Assembly (NCBI GenBank): GCA_905250075.1
Contig: CAJNOP010000499.1
Coordinates: 73,612-137,611 of the forward strand
Direction: 5' to 3'
DNA from: Rotaria sp. Silwood1
Taxonomy: Eukaryota > Rotifera > Eurotatoria > Philodinida > Philodinidae
Length of the DNA stretch: 64,000 bases
A program made the translations under genes and the position numbers. Shown here in pieces: positions 55,472 through 64,000 of the stretch. The notes below the pieces were generated by a model. That model did no database searches, was not told the origin of the DNA, and was given only the letters and a program-made list of their open reading frames with translations. Each line of letters opens with the position of its first letter. Positions within the stretch are counted from its first letter, which is position 1.

Positions 55472-58400
55472 TTAGGCGGACATTGCACACTGCTGAAGAG
55501 TTGCGTCCCAGTTTCGTTGAACCAAATAATAGAACGAGTCATCAGTAACTATATTGTAGACAGCCCCGCTTGAAAGTGTAGATGTATTTCCAAACGTCCA
55601 GGCACTAAAATGTCAAACCAATTAACAGTTTGTTTTTGTTTTGATTCATATATATTGATCGTTGGCATGAAGAGAACACTGGTTTGAACACAAATGCTGG
55701 ACAAATTTATGGTAGATTAAAATTCTCAATCTCATGATGTGCTTAAGTCAGACACACGATATTTCCTCAGAATCAATAAACAAATGGAAATATTTAAGAT
55801 GGATTCAAAGAAAAGCATGGGAACGAAGAAGATCAGAAATCAATCCTCTGACATTTATTCGATCTAGCGCTCTAGACTATACATAAAACAATGAATATTG
55901 GCACGGTGAACATTTTACTGTTATTTCGGATGCATTTCGATCTCATGTCACAGGAAGTTTTGTTTCCACTATCTTCAATATCCCAATGATTTTCCACTGT
56001 ATATAACAGCATGAAAACCAACCTGTACACTTGCTTTTTATTGACTGACACTTTAAGATTCTATTCATTATAGATAGAGAATAGATCAATCTTTAAAATA
56101 AAACAAAATAGCCGAGATCATCAAACTTGGTGATTTGGCTATATGAGAAACAATAGTCATATCATTGTAAAAAGTCATAAAAAAACTAAACATTTTTGCG
56201 CATTGTTTTCGCAATACTTCGACAACAACAAAATATCTATTTCTGATTTTTCCAGTGTAGCTAGAGAATAGATAAGCGCTCAAAATGACATGAAATAGTA
56301 GGAATTGACGGGCTTGTCACTTGAGAAATGTCCAAATACACTATTGTTGAAGCATAATTTCCTAGTTTTCAGACCGATATTTAGGTTATTTCAGTCGGAC
56401 GTACTGGGTTTTATACAAAAATCATGTGACAGAGCAATGATCAACTATCTGCAGAACGAAGAAGTGACCCCTTATGTTCTTGTGACAAAGATATGTGCGC
56501 AGTGAATGGAATGCACGGATTTGAGTCCGTAAGTGTGGGTAGATGAGTATTAACTCATTCACATGCACTTGATATAACAGTTCCACATTAGTTCCTAGAA
56601 CTAGAACTGACTGGTTCAAATAATAATGAATATATATATTGCATAATCGTTACTCGTCATTGAATCATCAATAGACGAAATTAGTACCCGGTCCAAAGAA
56701 GAGCAGAAGCACGCCTATTCAGTAGGTTTTTCAATCATTAACTGTTACACTTCTTGGTTCAACAGAACTTTCGACATGCATAGTTGTCATTGAAAAAAAA
56801 ACGCATGAAAACAATTGTCACAAGACTTTCTTTTACTGAATTTTGCTCGAAAAAAAGGACTAGAAAACTGTATTTGACATCTCATAGACAGCAGTTTACT
56901 TCTGTACTTACCATTTATCCGCATTTTCAGCACCATTTCCATCGAACCATGCATTCAACATTGGATCGGACTTCATTTCCACCATTTCATGTCCCATGGT
57001 ACTCAACATGGCATCAACACCAGGATCACCATTAGGCGAAATATTCCGATTGAAGACACTGCAAGAAGTCATGCAGTTTTTTGGATTTCCTATAAACCCG
57101 TATGCATAGGTTACACCGTTCAAAGAGAATTTCCCATGATATCCACAATAGCTGCCACAAAAACCTGATAATCCAGTGCCTTCCTTCACATCTGGAGAAC
57201 TGAGCAACAAGTATATACCATATGGATCTGTTGGCAGTTGTCCATTCGTCATCTTGTTGGAAATTATGCTTTGTATACTCGCACTACTAAGTTTGGTTCC
57301 CTTGCTGTAGCTATCTACCGATGCATTTCCGAACAAGAGTGAACCTGTTGTGTATACTTTGGAACTGTTTATTGTAGCTTGATAATAGTATGTCTTTTCG
57401 ATGTTGTACCAAGGCGTATTTCCAATTCTTGAAATGAATCCTTTGTCAATATCCATTTGATTAGTATTCCAAGCACCATAAAACTGTACATAAAATAATG
57501 CACCGGAACAAATAATAAATAAATTATCATTTGAAGATACTCATCACAGGATACACGTTGGTAGTATTAGTTAATACAGGACCAGGGATGTGATATATTA
57601 TATTACTGCTGGACTGTGCATTTGCTAAATAATTTATTGCCGAGTTGTAAACTTCAAAGAAGGAAATCTTTTCATGTTGAGTTGCAGCATTGTCTTGCTT
57701 TTCTGAAGCGATATGAATTATTATAATTCCCTAAATTGCTTAGCATTCGAATCTTGATTATCTAATGAGAAATTTCTTGGACATGATCTAGACTAGACTT
57801 CGAGTGATTATGAAATTCAACTACTGAAAGAAAATTATCAAAAATTACCTATCAGTAATCGTATTCTATAATATTACAATTACAGAACGAACTGTCAATC
57901 AAAAAAACAGCCGACTTATATTCTAAGTCTGTGTATTAGAAATTTGATTAATGAAAATTGCCATTAAAAAATGAGTTTTCTATAATACCAGTCAAATGCA
58001 TCACAATATGAATTGATCACATAACTTTATTGCGTAACTGAAGAAAACAATTTTCAAAAGGAGGTTATTTATAATTAGTCATCATTCTATCATATGAAAG
58101 AATGTGCAGTTCTTCCGAGGAATATTGTTCTTGCAAAGAATCTAGATGATTTTTTACGGTTTGAAGAAAAATAAGATTCGCCATTTAAGGAGACCTAAAA
58201 TATACTTTTTATTACAATGAGCATTTTTTATCATATTAATTCGACTCATACCATTTTTCTTATTTTGATCATAAGCTACGACATTCTTCAACTTCTTACC
58301 TTTTATTTTACAATTGGATGGTGTAATAAAACTTCCCAAGATAATAACCACTAACAGATAAGAAACCCAGGAATGTTGATAGACTGTTGTATTTCGATTG

Positions 58401-58551
58401 GTTTGCCACCATGATCTAGGGAATATATTCTCGTAATCACAATGTATATTAAAAAAATCAGACAATCATCTTACGGTTTTCGAGGTTTTCGTACTACGTG
58501 CTTCTTTTCTTCATGGACATCGTTCAAGCCTTCTTTTGTAGTCGTCTTCAT
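55472..58551 (-). CDS. EXORDIUM-like (phosphate-induced protein 1) membrane-anchored protein
   Basis: Five exons, all GT-AG with agreeing phases: 58475-58551, 58300-58415, 57548-57702, 56912-57483 and 55472-55604. The product has 350 residues. A basic N-terminal tail (MKTTTKEG...) is followed by one hydrophobic segment (WVSYLLVVIILGSFITPS), so it looks like a type II membrane or secreted protein. From residue about 95 the PHI-1 family is clear: GPVLT, VYP and FYGAWNTNQMDI, then FCGSYCGYHG, GFIGNPKNCMTSC, NISPNGDPGVDAMLSTMGHE and the joined motif ENADKCAW. The last exon gives SFYYLVQRNWD and the final Cys. The family is known mainly from plants, oomycetes and bacteria, where it acts in growth or the cell wall. 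Intron 4 (1.3 kb) contains a weak inverted repeat. Confidence 0.85.
56521..56580. repeat. G-rich inverted repeat, weak copy in an intron
   Basis: Left arm GAGTCCGTAAGTGTGGGTAG, right arm CTCATTCACATGCACTTG. Lies in intron 4 of the EXORDIUM-like gene. Confidence 0.4.
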
Positions 58552-61033
58552 AATCACTGTATAGTCTAGAATTGTTGAATTAAATATGAAGCAACCACAC
58601 ATTGAATAAGTATCTTGTATTACAACTTACTTGTCGTATTGATTTTTTTTTTTAAGATTCACGAAAATCAAAATAATACTATGTTATACAATAATACGAG
58701 CTACTTATATATTTCACTTCTACTGCCATTGAAGTTACACTTGAATAACCTTCAATTTAATAGATAAAGAAAAATATTTGTTTACCAATCATCTTTCAAG
58801 GTGATCCTAAGAATCAACCATAGTAAATCGAAACGGACAGCATAGAACTACGGATATAGAACAAAAAAATAAAATGCACTTTCTTTTCATGTAAGAGACG
58901 CATGTATTCATGGTTGCAATACGTAATACTTTATTTTTCATACATACAATTATCATGCCTTGCTTTTTGGCCTTATAGAAAGGCATAAAGTACAAAGAGC
59001 ATAGTTTTCTATGACCCAATTTATGTAAAAGAACAAAATTGAAAAATGGAATAAGTGAAAATGAAAATAGTGTATGTGAAATCAAATTTTATTTATTTCA
59101 TAACATTTGAAGTAAGGTGCTGAAAATAGAAAACTAGAGTAGAGTTTTTTTTTTCTTCCACTTAGATATGCTTAGGTAGAGTATCAAAAAATGATGAAGA
59201 ATATTTCTTTTTATTTATTTCGAATGAGATTTCACGGGAAAAAATTTCAGCTCTTTCGATGATCTATTTTTTCTTTGCTGAAAATGTCTAAACTGTTTGT
59301 ACAAGATTCAGCATGAGAAGATGCATCTAGAAAAGTTGTTTAAGATGCTATTCATGTATAAGATGATCGTAATACAGGTATGACAGAAAGGGAGAAGTTG
59401 AAATTTCGGACAAGCATTTTGCAGAATCACCTAATTTTTTTCTACAAAGAGATACAATTGACTTCGCTAAATCATTATAAGTACTAGAGACTATATGTTA
59501 ATATACATGGAAAACATTCTAGATATTATTAATAGATACATGTTGTTCACATTTCCAGAATATGCAAGAGTTGCGCATCCTTAATCAGTCTACAACATCA
59601 ACTTTTGTCATGAATAATGCGATTGATAATTTTCTTTTAGCTGATAAAAGATGAGAAGAAAACAAGAATTGGAAAAAAACGAATTAAATTTAATTTATTA
59701 TAGAAGAGGATAAAAATATTTTTTTATGATAGCCAAATTAGCTATATTTTTTTTATTGCATGTATATGTGTGTTTATTTTTTCTTTCAAATATTTGTATT
59801 ATTAAAGATGCGAAATAACGGAAACAGAACACATATATTTCATTTAAATTTTAAAAAATATTATTCAGTTGATAATGACTAATGCGTATTACACTACAGT
59901 TTGACAGTGACATCAAACTATAACAAAAAATAACGAGTTTGATATACTATCTCATGAATCGATTAAATTATACTCGACGATTTGTTATCTGAAGCATACT
60001 AGTCTATAAGCTCATTCTTATTAGGACATTGAGCCATACACTAAGCTACGGATGAAATATAACCGGAAACATATGAACATAGATACTACTACAAAGAAAA
60101 CAAATTCATGATAACCAGTCTATATGAAGATTTGCAGTTAACAGGCAACCAGTTACATATACATATATAAAATGCTTTCAAACCAATACTCAAAGCTTTT
60201 ATAAATCACAAGAAACACTCCCAATTGAAGATAAAACTTGATCGACGATGTACAGATTTTATTTATTTAAAAGCGATACATTACGTTTTAAAATAATCTA
60301 TCGTATATATACTTATACTTTGTTGTTTAGCTGATACTCATGTGACATTCAGTTACACATTAATACCAATTATTTTTCAAATGTACACTAATACGCTTGA
60401 TTTCAGCAAACCATTTCATATGTCTGCCGTCAGAGAGTTCTTGTTTCATACAGAACCTATGAACTGCATAAGATGTCGAAGATATTTGTCGTGTTGCTGT
60501 TCATTATTCCCACTCTCACTTGTATATTCTTCCTAAACTGCTCAGCTACTCGACGACAATTATACTTATTACTTCGTTGTATTTCTATCATAAAACTCTG
60601 CTGTCTTTTTTGCAGGAAAATGTGAGATATAAGTCGGTGAAATATAGATAAAATATTAATCAATAACCATTTTATGAAGAAACAAACACAGTGTGTCAAT
60701 TAATACAGGCAATCTCCTTAAAATGCTGTGCTAAATACAATACAGTAGTCTATGAAGTTGAAACATATTTCTATAAAACCTATTGAATTATTTTTCACCT
60801 TAGACAACTTAATCAACCAAACGGTATTTGAGTGTGGGGTGAGCGTGTTATTAGAATCGTGACCGTTCCACGACAAACGACATTTGTTCCTGTTGTAGTC
60901 AGAAGCGTCATCAGATGACATCTCTTCATGTTTGAAATGATACTATATCATGATCGAGTAGCTCCAAACAATAAAGAATTGATTTAAATAACATCGACAA
61001 CTACCTCGATACAATAATCATTTTGTTTTATTT

Positions 61034-61098
61034 AGAGTGTCGATGTGGATGTGGGAGTTGCAACGTTTTCTTTACCTAGACCCAGACCTACACTCTCA
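61034..61098. repeat. G-rich/C-rich inverted repeat
   Basis: Left arm GAGTGTCGATGTGGATGTGG, loop CAACGTTTTCTTTACC, right arm GACCCAGACCTACACTCTC. Good pairing at the tips (GAGTGT/ACACTC). Confidence 0.7.
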
Positions 61099-61297
61099 AA
61101 TATCATAGAAAAATAGAGCATTGTTTTGTCCATCACTACCAAAAAAAAAGGAAAATTTCTTCAAGCTTTCGATAGGGAAATAAGGTAAAAATGACACTAC
61201 TTTTAGTATGTTCTAAGTATAACATATATTGCTGAAATTAATTTTCTCTTAAAACGTTTAGAAAATTACTGACATAGTTTTATTAAAAACTAATCTA

Positions 61298-61609
61298 ACG
61301 AGTGACCCATAGTGAATGACCGCATTTTGTGTGCTATTTTTTCATTATCTAATACGTTTTATTCACAAAAACAGAATATACCACACGATGCAGTATGAAA
61401 AGCTGTACAATTTACAAACGAAAGCTTATTTCGATTGTGTACTTTTTTTTTGACAATAAAAGTATACAATTAAAATAAACTGTTGCTTATAAATTGTAGA
61501 GCTTTGCACGCTGCATCTTGTGGTATATATTATTTTTTAATAAACCGTAATGAATAATGAAAAAAAAAAATAAGACACAAAATGCGGCTATTCATTATAG
61601 GTCACTCGT
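61298..61609. mobile_element. TA-flanked palindromic MITE, 312 bp
   Basis: The element is flanked by TA on both sides (61296-61297 and 61610-61611). Tips ACGAGTGACCCATAGTGAAT and, reversed, ACGAGTGACCTATAATGAAT. CCGCATTTTGTGT follows in both arms. The arms are about 150 bp and meet at a loop of about 10 bp near 61455. TA flanks suggest a Tc1/mariner-mobilised element. Non-coding. Confidence 0.8.
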
Positions 61610-61960
61610 TACTTCTTGAAAGCCAAAGTCAATAAGACGTTTATTTATTGCGAACAAAAAGAAAATTAATTTGAATAAATGAACAAAAGATATTGAACTT
61701 TATTCCAAACAACTTCTTTTTTCTTCAAGTATGTCACATATTTAATTAAACTTGGATACTAGTTAATTGATTTTTGTCATTGACTATCAATACAGATCGT
61801 GGTCTAAACTCACCCAATTGACATTCAATATCTGTATAGATAAATATTTGTTTAGAACACATACTATTCCTATTAATACTAACTTACATTTCATCTTGTC
61901 AATAGTTAAAAACCAACTGTTGTTGGAAAAAGACATGCAAACTAGATGTTAACAGTAAAC

Positions 61961-62018
61961 TTAGGATGCAGGTGTGATTGTTCTTCATTCATACCCACGT
62001 CCACTCCCACACTCACCA
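61961..62018. repeat. G-rich/C-rich inverted repeat
   Basis: Left arm AGGATGCAGGTGTGATTG, loop TTCTTCATTC, right arm ATACCCACGTCCACTCCCAC then ACTCACC. The left arm is short. Confidence 0.55.
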
Positions 62019-62039
62019 GTAGTGTAGAAATCATTAGTT

Positions 62040-62530
62040 TGTTACGAATTTTAAACTTCTTCGAGTTTTAAAAAGAAATTTATAATTTGAGCACTCGAAT
62101 TTTAAACTACTAGAGTATTGCGATGTGCGGTCTGTCCCAGCTCGTGTTCAACTAAGTCTTACTAGAGTATTTGCATATTTTGATATGAAGCTGAAGACAT
62201 ACTTATTGCCTTGAGATTGTCGGTTATGTGTGCTTCTATGCGTTTTCGGCTTTCGTGGCAGTGGCACCAACACTTCATGTCAAAGATTCTGTGTGCGAGT
62301 GTGAGCGCTTGTCTTCGATTACTCTCACACCTCGGAGAAGGAATTAGCCATACATGATAAACTTCAATAGGTGTTTCGAGCTTCAAACTTCTTCTAATTA
62401 TAAACTATCAAAATTGGAATAGTTTTAAATTCGAGTATTCGAATTATAAACTTTTCGAAACTCGTTCAGTTTAAAATTTGAATAATTTCAAGTTCGAAGA
62501 AGTTTAAAACTCCTAATAAACCTTCGAGAT
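62040..62530. repeat. Degenerate AAACTTCTTCGA repeat region
   Basis: The motif TTTAAACTTCTTCGA and its relatives recur in both orientations. The outer pair (62049-62065 and, reversed, 62495-62514) share 16 bp. ACTAGAGTATT occurs twice (near 62108 and 62162). A small G-rich/C-rich hairpin (62288-62336) lies in the middle and a lone CACCCACACTTACACTC arm at 62544-62560. Confidence 0.45.
62288..62336. repeat. Small G-rich/C-rich inverted repeat
   Basis: Left arm CTGTGTGCGAGTGTGAGCG, loop CTTGTCTTCGATTA, right arm CTCTCACACCTCG. Confidence 0.5.
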
Positions 62531-62718
62531 TTACATGTATGACACCCACACTTACACTCTGTTTAGATTGGATACAATATGATTCTATTACAAGATGAGT
62601 TCCTATTCCGTGCGAAGTGGGAGCTAAGGTAATGTTAGTATAAATATGATGATCAATGGTGTCTCGTTCCAATATATTTTAAGAATTTAGAAGACGACGT
62701 TTGTGACCATTTTTTACG

Positions 62719-64000
62719 TTACACCATCTTTGTGACCGTGTAACTTGACATAACAATGTTTTCATCAACGGCATGCAAGCGGAAACGTTGATTGAGTCCA
62801 CCGTGATAGCTATATAGCTGTACTTGTGCTCCATCCTGTCCGGCATGACCATAAGGATCATTATGGACATCAAGTACTTTGCTGCGGCTTATCGAGCGCT
62901 GATGAGCAGGCCAAATATAGTACTCTTTATTATCGTCATCAACACATTCGAATGTGAATGTCTGATCCGTGTGAGATTCGAGTACAAGTGGCGTTTCATT
63001 AATCAATGATTGTTGATAAGCACAAAGAGTTCTGTTCGATTGATAGTGCCGTACACGATATTCACGATATCGAACATGTTCGAGACGAAAGATGCGCTGT
63101 TCGATAGGTACGGCATTACCGATATAGACTCGGTTATCTTGTTCTCGAGGTATTATGAATTTATGTCCGAAGGTATTCTCGATTTGATACAGTCCGTTGA
63201 TCATTTCCATACTCTGTTCATGCCATTGAAGTGTTGCTATATTTTGAGCTTCACTATCTGTTAGATTCAATGTTAAATAACGATACGTCAATGCTACTTG
63301 TATTTGTGATTGTAAATAAAGGCGCGTCGCAACGTTTGGATAAAGTCGTCTCTAATTGAAGAAAATGGAAAATTATTGATTTTTTCCTGAGATGATAGAA
63401 ATGTTAAAACTACACAATACAGGCGATCTTTGAGAAACTTTCTACAAATGCTCAACATGTACGAATAAAATTATGAATCTTTTCATTTCGCCAAATCTCA
63501 GTGTTCAGTGTTTTCGAAAGATCAAGGTCCAGAATAGACTCTCTCCCTGTACAAAGGGGAAGGATTTTTCACTGATTCTCGTTCCATTTTGAGCTCATCC
63601 GAAACCTAACAGTTTCGATATTGTACTTCGAATTTTCTAGACAAGCTAGAGTTTCTCTAACATAGATGATTAACTAAAAACATTCCTCACCTCCCTCCTA
63701 TTCGAAACGATTGCTTTCGTAGAAATCAATTTTGAGAAGAAGACAAAAGAACATTTTCATCTAGTTTTCTTACTATTGTTTCAGACACTGAGAAAACATA
63801 AACTTATTCTGTATCAATTCTTTGTTTCGACCTTACCTGTCTACCTGCGATTGAAAAAGATTCAAGGGTCCAATGAACAAATAGTAAGTAATTGCGTACA
63901 TCATGGTAGGCTGTTGTGTAGAAAATATCGAGCATCTCGAGATTTGCACAGTATTTTGTCAAGTAATCATGGCCAATCGAGACATCGAATAATCGACCAC
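62719..64000 (-). CDS. Protein with C-terminal beta-trefoil-like domain, 5' part beyond window
   Basis: Two exons seen: 63837-64000 (continuing past the edge) and 62719-63351, joined across a 485-bp GT-AG intron in frame. The visible 265 residues begin GRLFDVSIGHDYLTKYCANL. Around the junction they read TLESFSIAGRQ then RRLYPNVATRLYLQ, a helical region of unknown type. The last 140 residues look like a ricin-type beta-trefoil or actin-cross-linking fold: GLYQIENTFGHKFIIP, RVYIGNAVPIEQRIFRLEHV, YYIWPAHQRS, DVHNDPYGHAGQDGAQVQLY and NQRFRLHAV near the end. NQRFRL is a QxW-like repeat end. It may bind sugar or protein. The N-terminal domains are not visible, so the overall role is unknown. Confidence 0.65.

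Larger units (their letters stand above)
58552..62718. other. Gene-poor region with several repeats
   Basis: No gene supported over 4.1 kb. Contains a palindromic MITE (61298-61609), three inverted repeats and a repeat-rich stretch (62040-62530). A minus-strand frame at 60457-60699 reads partly like protein but has no domain. A lone G-rich left arm lies at 60831-60848. Confidence 0.4.

Noticed and set aside
58154..58465. Minus-strand frame of 103 codons as a separate gene
   Set aside because: It is exon 2 of the EXORDIUM-like gene read through into its introns; a stop precedes it and no ATG starts it.
1..64000. Bacterial-style operons, ribosome binding sites, CRISPR arrays
   Set aside because: Introns and eukaryotic families show this is nuclear DNA; no direct repeats with regular spacers were found.

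Overview
This window looks like AT-rich nuclear DNA of a small invertebrate, most likely a bdelloid rotifer; a genus such as Rotaria is a guess. The evidence is a set of GT-AG introns of about 45 to 90 bp (with a few of 0.2 to 1.7 kb), single genes rather than operons, and families typical of published bdelloid gene sets: NHL propellers, B-box proteins, F-box proteins, a WWE plus ADP-ribosyltransferase gene, an RNase D-like exonuclease family and many degraded transposons. No rRNA, CRISPR array or complete tRNA was seen.

Layout. 0-8.5 kb: a Tc1-like relic, a hAT-type MITE, a B-box/SPRY gene (3009-4055), a two-membrane-segment gene with one stop, and a GIY-YIG relic of Penelope type. 8.5-13 kb: a four-exon NmrA-like gene on the minus strand, a LINE endonuclease relic and a block of the palindrome CGTATACG. 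15.7-19.6 kb: a secreted phospholipase A2-like gene whose second exon can splice in frame into an NHL propeller. 20-28 kb: long fold-back elements, an ADP-ribosyltransferase gene with one internal TGA, and a second hAT MITE. 31-38 kb: a two-membrane-segment protein, an F-box protein and a seven-helix receptor. 39-52 kb: a B-box/kinase-like fusion, a candidate two-exon mini-gene, a membrane-anchored dual-specificity phosphatase, a defective mariner element and a secreted protein. 53-64 kb: a decayed 3'-5' exonuclease gene, a five-exon EXORDIUM-like gene and the 3' end of a beta-trefoil gene that runs off the window.

The most striking feature is a dispersed family of about 20 short inverted repeats, 50-200 bp each. 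Each has a TGTGGG-rich left arm, a short loop often holding an AAAGAGAA-like tract, and a CCCACA-rich right arm. They recur about every 3 kb, also inside introns, and resemble inverted copies of the TGTGGG telomere repeat reported for Adineta vaga. One copy is split by a hAT MITE with a perfect 8-bp target duplication, so the family predates that insertion. The window also holds at least seven long palindromes (140-940 bp) that look like fold-back elements or MITEs.

The genes do not form a pathway. They act singly: sensing and ubiquitin-type adaptors, secreted or surface proteins, and redox or signalling enzymes. Functions come from reading motifs by eye; no database search was possible.
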